Below are positions 1-8,734 of a DNA stretch of 64,000 bases, piece by piece. The translations under genes were made by a program, and so were the position numbers. Location of the stretch: NCBI GenBank assembly GCA_041650035.1, contig JBAZLY010000002.1, positions 16,077 through 80,076 of the forward strand, given 5' to 3'. The DNA is from JAQUQI01 sp041650035. GTDB taxonomy: Bacteria > Omnitrophota > Gorgyraeia > JABMRG01. Each line of letters starts with the position of its first letter. The stretch's first letter is position 1. The notes below the pieces were generated by a model. That model saw only the letters and a program-made list of their open reading frames with translations. It ran no database searches and was not told the DNA's origin.

Positions 1-399
1 TGTTTTTACAGGATAGCGGGCGGCAGCTGGGGCCTTCAAATCGGCGGGCAAATAATCGACCTAATACTGGTAATAACGAATGAACGCGGCATGAAGGGCC
101 TATTGCAGAATAATTTTACCCTTGGAGGCGATGCCGCTGTATCGGCAGGCCCCATAGGGCGTAATGCCGAGGCAAGCACAGACCTGTTTCTTAAGGCAGG
201 TATCCTCTCTTACTCAAGAAGCAAGGGGCTTTTCGCGGGTATCGCCCTTGACGGCGCCGTATTATCCCCGATAGCGGATGCCAACGAAAACTATTACAAC
301 CAAAAGCTTACATCATACGACATACTCATGGCCAATAAGGTCCAGCCTACCGCTGAAGGCCGGGCGCTTATCGCGACCATTGATAAATATTCCAAATAA
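1..399 (+). CDS. SYLF-domain (YSC84-like) lipid-binding protein, C-terminal part
   Basis: The frame is open from the first base, so this is the 3' end of a gene that begins outside the window. The visible 132 residues carry the typical SYLF/YSC84 C-terminal pattern: GGSWGLQIGGQ near the window edge, then VITNERGMKGLLQNNFTLGG, then AGPIGRNAEAST, and SYSRSKGLFAGIALDGAVL. Bacterial members are secreted or periplasmic lipid-associated proteins of poorly known role; the signal peptide expected at the N-terminus is not visible here. The family call is firm, the physiological role is not known. No T-run terminator is evident in the 115 bases that follow. Confidence 0.85.
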   Translation, partial: CFYRIAGGSWGLQIGGQIIDLILVITNERGMKGLLQNNFTLGGDAAVSAGPIGRNAEASTDLFLKAGILSYSRSKGLFAGIALDGAVLSPIADANENYYNQKLTSYDILMANKVQPTAEGRALIATIDKYSK

Positions 400-514
400 C
401 CTTTAGCATATTTACAATCCGGGGGCCCTGTTTAAATATGCCTTGTCAAGCACCTAAAGGGCGCGCGTTTAAACCCGGCGGGGCCGGGGTGTTGACAGGG
501 AAAAGGAATAAGAC

Positions 515-697
515 ATGAGAGCTAAAAAGGAAAAGAGAAAGATAATTTTAAAAAAACTCCGGCACGACATGGAAAAAGACAAGGCTGACCCGCACAGGCT
601 TTCCAAATGGCTTAAGATAACGGAATCAAAGAAGATGCTCTTTACCCTTGAAGATGAGATAGATAGGCTCACCGAGGAATTAGGAAACCGGGAATAA
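515..697 (+). CDS. Small charged helical protein of unknown function
   Basis: A 60-residue protein, highly charged (about 40% Lys, Arg, Glu and Asp), predicted to be almost wholly helical, with a heptad-like C-terminal half (MLFTLEDEIDRLTEEL). No signal peptide or membrane segment. The ATG has an AAGGA ribosome binding site 8-9 bases upstream. It lies 12 bases before nth and may be co-transcribed with it. I do not recognise the family. The opposite-strand frame here looks like a shadow. Moderate confidence that it is a real gene, based on the ribosome binding site and spacing. Confidence 0.55.
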   Translation: MRAKKEKRKIILKKLRHDMEKDKADPHRLSKWLKITESKKMLFTLEDEIDRLTEELGNRE

Positions 698-709
698 CCT
701 CCGTCTGTT

Positions 710-1348
710 ATGAGAAACAATAACAGGGCCGGGCTTATCGTAAAAAAACTAAAAGCCTTCCTTCCGGAAAACAAAACATCGCTAAACTATCGCGACCCGT
801 TTGAACTTTTGACCGCCACCATCTTATCGGCGCAATCAACTGACCAAACCGCCAACAGGGTTTGCGTTGATATATTCAAGAAATATAAAGGTATAACGGG
901 GATCGCGGAAGCAAATTTACGCGAATTCCAGAAGGACATATATCCATCGGGATTTTACAGGTTAAAGGCGCGTAATATAATAGCGGCGGCAAATATAATA
1001 CTAAAAAGATTCAAGGGCCGCGTGCCCCGGGGCATGGATGAACTCCTTAGTCTGCCCGGGGTTGGACGCAAGACTGCCAATATCATCCTCTCAAGCGTGT
1101 TTAAGACCTCTGAAGGCATCGCGGTTGACACACATGTAACGAGAGTATCGCGCCGTTTGGGGCTAAGCTCTAACACGGACCCCGCAAAAATAGAACAAGA
1201 CCTTATGCGGGCTGTGCCGCGCGAATACTGGCTTGAGTTTAATTACCTGCTGGTAAATTTCGGGCGCGCGGTCTGCAGGGCAAGGCATCCCCTGTGCGGT
1301 ATATGTCCCATAAGAGAGCTATGCCGGTTTGCGGAAAGATATCCATGA
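710..1348 (+). CDS. nth: Endonuclease III (DNA glycosylase/AP lyase)
   Basis: Base-excision repair enzyme that removes oxidised pyrimidines and cleaves the abasic site. At 212 residues it is of normal family length. The helix-hairpin-helix LPGVGRKTAN (about 115-124) carries the catalytic lysine K121, followed by the catalytic aspartate D140 in VDTHVTRVSRRL. The C-terminal [4Fe-4S] loop is complete, with C189, C196, C199 and C205 in Cx6Cx2Cx5C spacing. The stop overlaps the ATG of amrS (ATGA), so the two are probably translationally coupled. Confidence 0.95.
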   Translation: MRNNNRAGLIVKKLKAFLPENKTSLNYRDPFELLTATILSAQSTDQTANRVCVDIFKKYKGITGIAEANLREFQKDIYPSGFYRLKARNIIAAANIILKRFKGRVPRGMDELLSLPGVGRKTANIILSSVFKTSEGIAVDTHVTRVSRRLGLSSNTDPAKIEQDLMRAVPREYWLEFNYLLVNFGRAVCRARHPLCGICPIRELCRFAERYP

Positions 1349-2214
1349 AACATCAGGCGATGTTTTTTAAAAAATACAATAATTACGTCCAATGTTATCT
1401 TTGCGCGCATAACTGCAGGATAATACCGGGGGGTTTCGGCATTTGCAAAGTAAGAAAAAATATTGACGGTGAACTTTTTACCTTTGCTTATGGCATGGCG
1501 GCGGCCGCGCATGTAGACCCCATTGAAAAAAAACCACTGTATCACTTCCTGCCCAAGACAAAGACATTTTCAATCGCCGCGGCGGGCTGTAATTTCAGAT
1601 GCAGATTTTGCCAGAATTGGCAGATATCACAGCAAACCGCGGAAAACGGCGGCACATCTTCAAGGCTTATGCCTGATGACATAGTTCAGGCGGCCATTAG
1701 GTCGGGGTGCGCTTCTATTTCATACACCTACACCGAACCTACGGTATTCTTTGAATATTCATATGACACAGCCAGGCTCGCCAGACAAAAGGGCTTGCGC
1801 AATGTATATGTCACCAACGGATATATGGGTAAAGAGGCCCTGGATACCATAGGCCCATATCTCGATGCCGCTAACATAGACCTGAAATCCTTTAATGACG
1901 GCTTTTATCGGGACATTTGCAAGGGGCGGCTTAAGCCTGTACTTAAGACCATAGAGCGTATGTGGTCTAAAGGTATATGGATAGAGATAACGACCCTTCT
2001 TATCGCCGGGGAGAACGATTCTTCCGGCGAGTTGCGAGATATTGCCCGTTTTATCGCGGACATTGATAAGAATATACCCTGGCATATAAGCAGGTTCCAC
2101 CCTGACCATAAAATGCTTAACGCTGATATCACGCCTATGGCGCTTATGGAAAAGGCCGGAGAGATAGGCGCCGGCGCAGGCCTTAAAAATGTTTATCTTG
2201 GAAACATTAAATAA
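1345..2214 (+). CDS. amrS: AmmeMemoRadiSam system radical SAM enzyme (AmrS-like)
   Basis: A 289-residue radical SAM protein of the PflA-like COG1180 group. The radical SAM cluster is C82-x3-C86-x2-C89 (GCNFRCRFCQNW). The N-terminal CYLCAHNC and GICKVR segments (C17, C20, C24, C34) are typical of AmrS. Family members usually occur with Memo and AMMECR1 proteins; neither is in this window, and the reaction is not established. The start at 1345 is chosen because it has GGAAAG 7 bases upstream and overlaps the nth stop as ATGA; in-frame starts exist farther upstream inside nth but have no such support. Confidence 0.85.
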   Translation: MKHQAMFFKKYNNYVQCYLCAHNCRIIPGGFGICKVRKNIDGELFTFAYGMAAAAHVDPIEKKPLYHFLPKTKTFSIAAAGCNFRCRFCQNWQISQQTAENGGTSSRLMPDDIVQAAIRSGCASISYTYTEPTVFFEYSYDTARLARQKGLRNVYVTNGYMGKEALDTIGPYLDAANIDLKSFNDGFYRDICKGRLKPVLKTIERMWSKGIWIEITTLLIAGENDSSGELRDIARFIADIDKNIPWHISRFHPDHKMLNADITPMALMEKAGEIGAGAGLKNVYLGNIK

Positions 2215-2282
2215 GGGCGTTGGTCATTTAGCCCCTTAATGCGGGGATCTTTCAAACCTGCTGACAAGCCCTTTAATTAGAG

Positions 2283-2310
2283 TTGACAAAACCCTGATTT
2301 TCTATAGAAT
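2283..2310 (+). promoter_or_regulatory. Predicted sigma-70 promoter for the 2341 operon
   Basis: TTGACA at 2283-2288, a 16-base spacer and TAGAAT at 2305-2310. The expected start of transcription is near 2317, giving a leader of about 24 bases to the ATG at 2341. It stands in the only sizeable gap between amrS and the next tightly packed gene group. Confidence 0.65.
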
Positions 2311-2340
2311 ATAGTATCACGTTTAAACACGGGATCACGC

Positions 2341-2880
2341 ATGGATATGATGGACAAATGGGAAAAGGCCCTCAAGCAGACAGAGATCATCAGGCCCAGG
2401 ATCCAGCCGCTTCTTACATTCGCGGCCACCGAGATGCCTTATATATTCCTGGCCGAATCATCTGTCAATATAGGGGATACTGTCGTAAGAAAAGGCAAGG
2501 TCTACGCCGAAAAACCTTCTATTATACTGCCGGGGGATATGCCTTATTTTGAAGGTTTCAGATTTGAGGAAGAAATGGATACCACAGAATCTATGGTCAC
2601 AAATTTCCTCTTCATCAGAGGCATACGCTTTCCCTCATATAGATACAATAATATGGCCCAATCCCTTGATGTTATGGAAGCAAGCCTCAAGAGGGCTGAA
2701 GACAAATTCAGGGGGGCATTACAGAAAAAAGAGGACGTGCATACAGGGCTTATCATGGGCCCTGAAGACTGCTGGCAGTTTTCTGTCCTTATTTATATAT
2801 GCAGTATGGCCGCCCGGTCAGCGGACAGGGATATCAGGAATATCCTGGACGAGATTGACAGAAAAAGAAGGTCATCATAG
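2341..2880 (+). CDS. Conserved-looking hypothetical protein
   Basis: 179 residues, soluble, no signal peptide. I do not recognise the family. The first half is beta-rich with a compact segment PYIFLAESSVNIGDTVVRKG and two Pro-Gly turns (IILPGDMPYFEGF); the second half is helical and charged, ending RNILDEIDRKRRSS. The ATG has GGGAT about 7 bases upstream. It is first in a gene group with almost no spacing (nitroreductase, cysteine cluster protein, SemiSWEET-like, secreted protein, Maf), driven by the promoter at 2283-2310. No function can be inferred beyond that context. Confidence 0.75.
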   Translation: MDMMDKWEKALKQTEIIRPRIQPLLTFAATEMPYIFLAESSVNIGDTVVRKGKVYAEKPSIILPGDMPYFEGFRFEEEMDTTESMVTNFLFIRGIRFPSYRYNNMAQSLDVMEASLKRAEDKFRGALQKKEDVHTGLIMGPEDCWQFSVLIYICSMAARSADRDIRNILDEIDRKRRSS

Positions 2881-2888
2881 GAGGCCTT

Positions 2889-3386
2889 ATGCAGACGTTT
2901 CAAGCGATAAAGAAAAGGAAAAGCGTCAGGGAATACGGAAAAAAGCCCCTCTCCCGCAGGCTCTTGACAAGGCTTATCGACGCGGCCAGACTTGCCCCGA
3001 CCGCCAGAGGTGTGGAGCCGTGGGATTTTGTGGTCATCCAAAAACAAAAAACACTCGATGAGATCTCCCGCCTTGCGCCAAATGGGGTATTTATCAAAAA
3101 CGCGCGCGCCGCTATCGCCGTATTATCACAAGATACAAAATATTATATTGAGGACTGTTCCGCAGCCACAGAGAACATATTGCTTATGGCAGCCGACGCC
3201 GGCATAGGCGCCTGCTGGATAGCAGGCGATAAAAAAGACTACGCCCGCGATACCGCGCGGCTTTTGAACTGCCCTAAGGACCACAGACTGGTAAGTATTA
3301 TAGCGCTTGGTTTCCCTTCTAAGAAAGCCTCCGGCGGAAAAAAGAAAAGGCCGCTTAATGATGTCATCCATTGGGAGTCGTTCTGA
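2889..3386 (+). CDS. Nitroreductase-family flavoprotein
   Basis: A 165-residue NAD(P)H:FMN-dependent oxidoreductase of the nitroreductase fold. The N-terminal FQAIKKRKSVREYGKKPL and ARLAPTARGVEPWDFVVI match the phosphate-binding R-x-S-x-R-x-y and APS/T motifs for FMN, and LLMAADAGIGACWIAGDK is the usual C-terminal helix-turn. The substrate cannot be told from sequence; small members of this family act on nitroaromatics, quinones or flavins. The AGGAGG site lies 4 bases before the ATG, and the stop overlaps the next start (TGATG). A second, more distant family member is at 11115. Confidence 0.88.
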   Translation: MQTFQAIKKRKSVREYGKKPLSRRLLTRLIDAARLAPTARGVEPWDFVVIQKQKTLDEISRLAPNGVFIKNARAAIAVLSQDTKYYIEDCSAATENILLMAADAGIGACWIAGDKKDYARDTARLLNCPKDHRLVSIIALGFPSKKASGGKKKRPLNDVIHWESF

Positions 3387-3661
3387 TGGAGACGGATGAT
3401 TACGCCGCGTATCTGGCACTGAAAGAACAAGCATATGAATCATTGTGCCTTAGGTGCGGCAAATGCTGCGGGACAGCGGATGACCCGTGCGTGCATCTTG
3501 AAAAAACCAACAAGAATTTATACACTTGCAGGATATACGCAAACAGGCTCGGCAGGCATAAAACCATTTCAGGGAAAAACTTCACGTGCGTGCCTATCAA
3601 GGAACTTATAAAAAAAGACGCTCTGCCATATGACTGCGCGTATTCAAGGAGAAGGCAATGA
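3386..3661 (+). CDS. YcgN/YkgJ-type cysteine cluster protein
   Basis: 91 residues from the ATG at 3386, which overlaps the upstream stop (TGATG). The pattern CLRCGKCC, then C in DPCVHL, YTCRIYANRLGRHKTI and FTCVPI, with PYDCAY at the C-terminus, matches the cysteine cluster family thought to bind zinc or iron. The biochemical role of this family is unknown. The next start overlaps its stop as ATGA, so it sits inside one operon with the nitroreductase and the SemiSWEET-like protein. A longer family member is at 23752. Confidence 0.8.
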   Translation: METDDYAAYLALKEQAYESLCLRCGKCCGTADDPCVHLEKTNKNLYTCRIYANRLGRHKTISGKNFTCVPIKELIKKDALPYDCAYSRRRQ

Positions 3662-3942
3662 GCTTATTGGCAATAATATCATTGATCGCCGGCATAGCGC
3701 TTCCTTTTTGGAACATACCGCTTATCGCGCGCATTATCAAAAGAAGGTCCGCCGAAGATATAAGCCTGCTATGGGGTATAGGGGTATGGACCTCATTATT
3801 GTTCATGCTCCCGCACGGGCTTATCACGGATGAGATAGTCCTGCGCTGTTTTACCATATCAAATTTCTTGTTGTTTACCATAACATTTATTATCGTGCTA
3901 ATATATCATAAGCCGCGCGGGAAAGACAAAGACAATGGTTAA
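3658..3942 (+). CDS. SemiSWEET/PQ-loop-like three-helix membrane protein
   Basis: 94 residues with three predicted membrane helices (about 4-22, 38-55 and 62-83) and a short loop NIPLIARIIKRRSAEDISLLW that resembles the PQ-loop signature, with Pro at the expected kink. This is the size and topology of SemiSWEETs, which dimerise to form a sugar-type transport path; the transported substrate is not known. It overlaps the upstream gene as ATGA and the downstream gene by 8 bases. The family call rests on topology and the loop motif and is moderately sure. Confidence 0.6.
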   Translation: MSLLAIISLIAGIALPFWNIPLIARIIKRRSAEDISLLWGIGVWTSLLFMLPHGLITDEIVLRCFTISNFLLFTITFIIVLIYHKPRGKDKDNG

Positions 3943-4384
3943 ATTGATATTATTATCCGCTGCCCTAATAGGTTTATATCCCGTTGAAGCGTCCGCCGAG
4001 ACCTCGGGCTCACAGGAGACATGGGAATCCATGCTTACAGGGATAAGGCGCTACAGCTCCGACAGAAAGCTTAATGAACAATTTGAACAATTGCTTAAAA
4101 ATCATCCCGTGGCAACGGTAAACGGCAGGGTCCATACGGGAGACGGGCTCTATATGGATATGGATGTGGCCGTGTATAACTCCCCGGGCGGATCAAAGAT
4201 GACACAACTTGCCCCTGATACAATTGTCATCTTAAGCGGCCAATCACGCGAATATGAAGGCAATACATGGAAAGAGGTGCAATTTTTATACGTATCCCGG
4301 TATACAGAGATGGCTGTGGGGATAGAAAAGGCATGGATATTGGAATCCTGCCTGAAGCATAATACCGAAGAGGCCTCCCGATGA
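3935..4384 (+). CDS. Secreted hypothetical protein, possible SH3-like fold
   Basis: 149 residues with a clear signal peptide (MVKLILLSAALIGLYPVEASA, cut after about residue 21). The mature part has a helical start and then a beta-rich stretch with small hydrophobic repeats: LYMDMDVAVYNSPGGSKMTQLAPDTIVILSG, GNTWKEVQFLYV, and KAWILESCL. This layout resembles bacterial SH3-type domains, but I see no diagnostic signature. It begins 8 bases before the end of the SemiSWEET-like gene and ends 4 bases into maf, so it belongs to the same operon. Confidence 0.7.
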   Translation: MVKLILLSAALIGLYPVEASAETSGSQETWESMLTGIRRYSSDRKLNEQFEQLLKNHPVATVNGRVHTGDGLYMDMDVAVYNSPGGSKMTQLAPDTIVILSGQSREYEGNTWKEVQFLYVSRYTEMAVGIEKAWILESCLKHNTEEASR

Positions 4385-4992
4385 AAGCTGTAATACTGGC
4401 ATCGGGCTCAAAGAAACGCTCTCAAATACTGTCCTCGTGCGGGATAAGGCATAAGGTCTATATCACCAATGCCGAAGAGGCGCATCTTCAAAATCGTTCG
4501 GCCCGGTGGAACGTGATGGAAAACGCCGGAAGAAAGGCCCTTGCCTGCGCGAAGATATACAAAAATAATATCATTATTGCCGCCGATACTCTTGTAGTGC
4601 TCGATAAAAAACTTATCGGCAAACCGAAAAACAAAGACGAGGCAAAGAAACTTTTCTATAGTTTCAGCGGCAGGAAACTGACCGTCTGCACAGGGCTCTG
4701 CGTTATGGACACGGCCGCGGCCAAAAAGGTATGCGGGGCCGAGACAAGTTATCTCTATGCCCGCCGCCTTCTCCGGCATGAGTTTGGAAGGTATTTCGAA
4801 TCCTTAAAGCCTTATGATAAGGCGGGGGGCTTCTCCATAGAAGGGATAGGGTCATTTCTCTATGATGATATCCGCGGTTCGTATTTTAATATATTAGGCC
4901 TTCCCATGGGCTGCCTTAAAGACCTCTTCAATAAGGCTGGGCTCGAGATACTTGATATCTGCAACGCGGCCGCGGAAAGGCCCAGCCTATAA
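4381..4992 (+). CDS. maf: Maf family nucleoside triphosphate pyrophosphatase
   Basis: 203-residue Maf/YhdE-type protein that hydrolyses non-canonical or modified nucleoside triphosphates (dTTP/UTP class or m7GTP class). Motifs: LASGSKKRSQIL at 6-16, the usual LASxSPRR segment with Lys-Lys-Arg; the catalytic aspartate D69 in IIAADTLVV; GKPKNKDEAKKLF; FSGRKLTVCTGLCV; and YDKAGGFSIEG with GSYFNILGLPM near the C-terminus. The ATG overlaps the upstream stop (ATGA). It is the last gene of the group starting at 2341. The exact subfamily is not decided. Confidence 0.9.
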   Translation: MKAVILASGSKKRSQILSSCGIRHKVYITNAEEAHLQNRSARWNVMENAGRKALACAKIYKNNIIIAADTLVVLDKKLIGKPKNKDEAKKLFYSFSGRKLTVCTGLCVMDTAAAKKVCGAETSYLYARRLLRHEFGRYFESLKPYDKAGGFSIEGIGSFLYDDIRGSYFNILGLPMGCLKDLFNKAGLEILDICNAAAERPSL

Positions 4993-5104
4993 CCAGGCAT
5001 AACCTCTGCCCCGTGCCGCGGTATTATAAAAAAATTCCCTAATCGGCTGATTTGACTTTATTATCCGCCGGTTTTTTTATATAATAATTCCGGAGGTAAC
5101 ATTC

Positions 5105-6250
5105 ATGACCGGCGGGAAAAAACCTAAATTACTTATGCTCTATGCCTCGGCAGGGGCCGGGCATATGCAGGCGGCAAAGGCGCTAAAGGCCGTCTGCCTC
5201 GAAAACGGTTATGCCGACGCGGAGGCCATAGATATCCTTGATTATACGCCATCCTACTTTAAGCAACTCTATAAAGGCAGTTATCTTCAGATTGTAAAGA
5301 GAATACCCGAATTATGGGGATATCTTTATGACCGTTCCTATAAATTCAAAAAACCCACTATCACAACCCGTCTGCACCACGCCGTAGGCAATATGCATCT
5401 TGCTCCACTGTTAAAATATGTTAAAGAGTTTCGGCCTGACGCTATCGTATTCACGCATTTCCTGGGATGGGACGCCCTTGGCAGTTTAAAAAGCCTGAAG
5501 CTTTTTAATATACCGTTTTTCTGTGTGGTAACCGATTTCGCCGTGCACGCCCTCTGGATTAATAAATATGTTAACAAATATTACGTGGCAAGCGAGGGTG
5601 AAAAGAGGGTGCTCAAACTGCATAATATCAAAGAGAGCGATATATTGATAACAGGCATACCCGTCAATCCTGTATTTGCCGCGGATTTTGATAAGGCGGC
5701 CCTGCGTGAAAAATTAGGCATCGAGCAGCTCGCGCCCTGCGTCCTTATGATAAGCGGCAGGTATAATCTCCAGGGTTATGAACAACTCCTGGAATCATTT
5801 AAAGACGTGGAGAATTATTGCCATATAATAGTCCTCGCGGGCAAGAATAAATTGCTTGAGATAAAGATGAAACAAATTACCAAGGGCTTAAAGAACAAAA
5901 AGGTCTCCATATACGGGGTCGTGGATAATATGCATGAGCTCATGGCGGCCTGCGATATCGTAATATCGAAACCGGGCGGGCTTACCACATCCGAGGTTTT
6001 GGCAAGTAAGACATTGATGGCTGTCATAGACCCTATACCGGGACAGGAACAAAGAAACTCCGACTATCTTTTGGAATCAGGCGTGGCCATAAGGATACAC
6101 GATATGGAGACAGGCGGCAGGAAGATAGCCGATCTTCTCGCCAGCAAAAGGAGACTGGCTATAATGCGCAGGCATTTAAGGTATGTCTCAAGACCGCGGG
6201 CGGCCTATGATATCGTTAAGGATATCACCGCGGAGCTAGGCCGTTTATGA
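5105..6250 (+). CDS. MGDG-synthase/MurG-type glycosyltransferase
   Basis: 381 residues, family GT28. The N-terminal domain has YASAGAGHMQAAKAL (about 13-27), typical of monogalactosyl- and monoglucosyl-diacylglycerol synthases, with DILDYTPSYFKQLYKGSYLQIVK following. The C-terminal half carries CVLMISGRYNLQGYEQLL and the nucleotide-sugar pocket DIVISKPGGLTTSEVLA with PIPGQEQRN. It probably transfers a sugar to diacylglycerol at the cytoplasmic membrane face; the donor is not known. A perfect GGAGG precedes the ATG by 7-8 bases. The stop overlaps the AsmA-like gene (ATGA), suggesting a joint role in envelope lipids. Confidence 0.85.
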   Translation: MTGGKKPKLLMLYASAGAGHMQAAKALKAVCLENGYADAEAIDILDYTPSYFKQLYKGSYLQIVKRIPELWGYLYDRSYKFKKPTITTRLHHAVGNMHLAPLLKYVKEFRPDAIVFTHFLGWDALGSLKSLKLFNIPFFCVVTDFAVHALWINKYVNKYYVASEGEKRVLKLHNIKESDILITGIPVNPVFAADFDKAALREKLGIEQLAPCVLMISGRYNLQGYEQLLESFKDVENYCHIIVLAGKNKLLEIKMKQITKGLKNKKVSIYGVVDNMHELMAACDIVISKPGGLTTSEVLASKTLMAVIDPIPGQEQRNSDYLLESGVAIRIHDMETGGRKIADLLASKRRLAIMRRHLRYVSRPRAAYDIVKDITAELGRL

Positions 6251-7467
6251 AAACCTTTTTGGTGATATGCGCGATAATCATGGCCTGCGCCGTATCCGCG
6301 GGTATCTATATTTACGCCAACAGGCAGGAACTGCTTAACGCCAATATAGATAAAATAATTCGCGCGGGCATACCTGATTATATCCGGATGCAGGAACTAA
6401 AGCTTGACATGCCGTCACGGTCAATAACGGTTAAAGGAATTGGCATAGCAAACCCGCCGGGGTTTAAGAGGGCTGATTTTATCGAGATAGACAGCGTCAG
6501 CTCATCATATGAACAAATAAGCAACTGGAATATACTTCGCGGGGTAAGGCTTAAAGGCATCAAGGTCTCCGGGGCGAGGTTTTTTCTTGAAAGGAATAAG
6601 TTTGGCCTGGTCAACGCGATGAAGATGGACTCTGTTATCGGCGCCAAAGATGCCCGGGTTAGCGGCGGTATATGGTCAAGGGTGATCGCCCGCGCAGCGG
6701 GCCTTTTTATACCCAGGATCGATTTAGATAATATCCTGCGCGTAAAACCTGTATTTGACATAAGCAATGGCGCCATTATATTTGATGACTATTTTATCGG
6801 CAACCAGTATCTGCGGACAAGCATAGATATGATAAACGGGAAAGCTGACGCGGATTTTAAACGCGGATACCGTGGCATAAATTTCCTGACATTCGACGGC
6901 AGGGGCATCGTGAATAACACGCCGGGTCAGGGTTTATCATTGTCAGCAAGGTATGACTTCTCCAAAGACCGAATAATATTGGACAACACCATAGATATCA
7001 ATAATACCGACATACCACCCTTCAAGCCATACTACGACAGGTTTTCTCCGTTCATATTCCATTCCGGCAAAGTAAGCGGCAGGCTTATTATCAATATCGA
7101 CAACGGCCGTATAGATTCTTCGAACAAACTGTTATTTTCAGCTCTTGAGTTGGAGGCCAAAAAAGACCATAGCTTCAACAAGTTTTGGCCGTCAGGCGTG
7201 GGTGACCTTTATAATTATTTTTCTTCCGAAAGAGGGGATATTCTGTTTGATTTTAATGTAAAGGGGCCTGTTAACGAGCCCAAATTTTACCCCGGACCAA
7301 AGACAAAACAGGCCCTGACATATATGGTCATAGATAAGATCGCGGGCGCTATCTTGGGAGCGGGTAAAGATAGCGCGGATGCCTCCGGAAAGAGCGCTGA
7401 AGAGACGGGGGCCGGAGAAGATAAACCCGCGTTAAGCCGTGTAATCGACATAATAAAGGGCCTTTAA
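6247..7467 (+). CDS. AsmA-like membrane-anchored protein
   Basis: 406 residues with one N-terminal membrane anchor (about 4-22) and a long beta-rich periplasmic part. Segments such as IPDYIRMQELKLDMPSRSITVKGIGIANPPGF, ISNWNILRGVRLKGIKVSGARFFLE and FDISNGAIIFDDYF show the repeated strand pattern of AsmA/DUF748 proteins, which bridge or shape the envelope and are linked to lipid transport. It overlaps the lipid glycosyltransferase gene by 4 bases, fitting a role in glycolipid handling. The last 40 residues are charged and low in complexity. Family call is moderate; function is inferred. Confidence 0.65.
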   Translation: MKTFLVICAIIMACAVSAGIYIYANRQELLNANIDKIIRAGIPDYIRMQELKLDMPSRSITVKGIGIANPPGFKRADFIEIDSVSSSYEQISNWNILRGVRLKGIKVSGARFFLERNKFGLVNAMKMDSVIGAKDARVSGGIWSRVIARAAGLFIPRIDLDNILRVKPVFDISNGAIIFDDYFIGNQYLRTSIDMINGKADADFKRGYRGINFLTFDGRGIVNNTPGQGLSLSARYDFSKDRIILDNTIDINNTDIPPFKPYYDRFSPFIFHSGKVSGRLIINIDNGRIDSSNKLLFSALELEAKKDHSFNKFWPSGVGDLYNYFSSERGDILFDFNVKGPVNEPKFYPGPKTKQALTYMVIDKIAGAILGAGKDSADASGKSAEETGAGEDKPALSRVIDIIKGL

Positions 7468-7514
7468 CCTCTTGCAGACGATAAGAGCGATCACCTAATC
7501 AAGGAGACGTTAAT

Positions 7515-8732
7515 ATGAATCCGGTATTGGTAATCGGGATTATCGTTGTTGTGGGTTTTATTTTTGGCGAGTTAGCCCAAAAGGCGGGTCTTCCAAGGGT
7601 CACGGGTTTTATATTAGCGGGCATATTTCTAAACCCGGATGTAATGACGTTTATGCCCCACGCAGCTGCAAAGGCGGCCAATCTTATCATAAATCTCGCT
7701 TTGTGTTTTATAACATTTTCTATCGGCGGGACACTCTCTCTGGCAAACCTTAAAAAACTCGGCAAGGGCATACTTTGGATAACAATACTGGAGGCGCAGT
7801 TCGCTTTTCTTTTCGTCACATTCGGCTTCCTGGCACTGATACACCTATTTTTAAAAGGCCCCGGTATAGGCTGGTTCAACACATATATACCTTTTAGTAT
7901 ATTGATAGGCTGTATCGCGTCACCGACCGACCCCACGCCCGCGCTTGCCATAACGCATGAATATAATGCCAAAGGCGATGTCACATCAACCATACTCGGG
8001 GTCTCTGCCCTGGATGACGCGGCAGGCATTATGAATTTCTGCATAGCTATGGTCATAGCGGCAACCTTCGCGATGCACACGAATTTCAGCCTTTACCAAT
8101 CAATAGCAGTGCCTGCCGGCATTATCGCGGGCTCCGTGGGATTCGGTATAGTCTTCGGGCTCTGCCTGAATGCCATGTCGGTATTCCTTGATAAAAAATC
8201 GGACGGCGCGCTTATCGCCGCGCTCTTAGGGATTTTAACACTGTGTTTCGGCGTCACCGAATCGTTGAAATTTGACGCCCTGCTGGCGACAATGGTCATG
8301 GGTATCGTCGCGGTAAACCTTAACCCGATACAACAAAGGATATTCAGCGTCCTGGAACAGAGCACGGAAGAGCTTATATTTCTTATGTTTTTTGTCGTCA
8401 GCGGCATGCAGTTAAACTTTTCAGTAATACCGACCGCTCTGGTTTTGATAGTATTTTTTGTCGCCTTCAGGATATTAGGAAAATACGCCGGCACACTGTG
8501 CGGTGCCATAGCCGCCGGGACATCTGACAACGTGAAAAAATACACGCCGGCCGGATTGATACCATACGGAGGCATTGTTGTAGGCCTCGGGCTTTTAATG
8601 AAACAGGAGCCGGCCTTTGCCGGTTTCGCGGACATCATAATAGCCGTGGTGATAGGGGGCACCATACTATCGGAGATAATCGGTTCAATCTTTGTCAAGT
8701 TATCGCTTAAAGCGGCGGGGGAGATATCCTGA
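7515..8732 (+). CDS. CPA2-family cation:proton antiporter
   Basis: 405 residues with about 11-13 membrane helices. The ion-binding region is clear: CIASPTDPTPALAITHEYN followed by GVSALDDAAGIMNF, which has the double-aspartate arrangement found in electrogenic CPA2 Na+/H+ exchangers, in contrast to the Asn-Asp pair of K+/H+ types. The N-terminal GFIFGELAQKAGLPRVTGFILAGIFL is the standard KefB/NapA-like first helix. No C-terminal RCK/TrkA domain is present. GGAGA precedes the ATG. The next gene starts 2 bases after its stop, so both are probably co-expressed. Confidence 0.85.
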   Translation: MNPVLVIGIIVVVGFIFGELAQKAGLPRVTGFILAGIFLNPDVMTFMPHAAAKAANLIINLALCFITFSIGGTLSLANLKKLGKGILWITILEAQFAFLFVTFGFLALIHLFLKGPGIGWFNTYIPFSILIGCIASPTDPTPALAITHEYNAKGDVTSTILGVSALDDAAGIMNFCIAMVIAATFAMHTNFSLYQSIAVPAGIIAGSVGFGIVFGLCLNAMSVFLDKKSDGALIAALLGILTLCFGVTESLKFDALLATMVMGIVAVNLNPIQQRIFSVLEQSTEELIFLMFFVVSGMQLNFSVIPTALVLIVFFVAFRILGKYAGTLCGAIAAGTSDNVKKYTPAGLIPYGGIVVGLGLLMKQEPAFAGFADIIIAVVIGGTILSEIIGSIFVKLSLKAAGEIS

Positions 8733-8734
8733 CA

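Noticed and set aside
5052..5085. Promoter before the glycosyltransferase gene (TTGACT and TATAAT)
   Set aside because: The spacer would be 22 bases, and transcription would begin inside the ribosome binding site.
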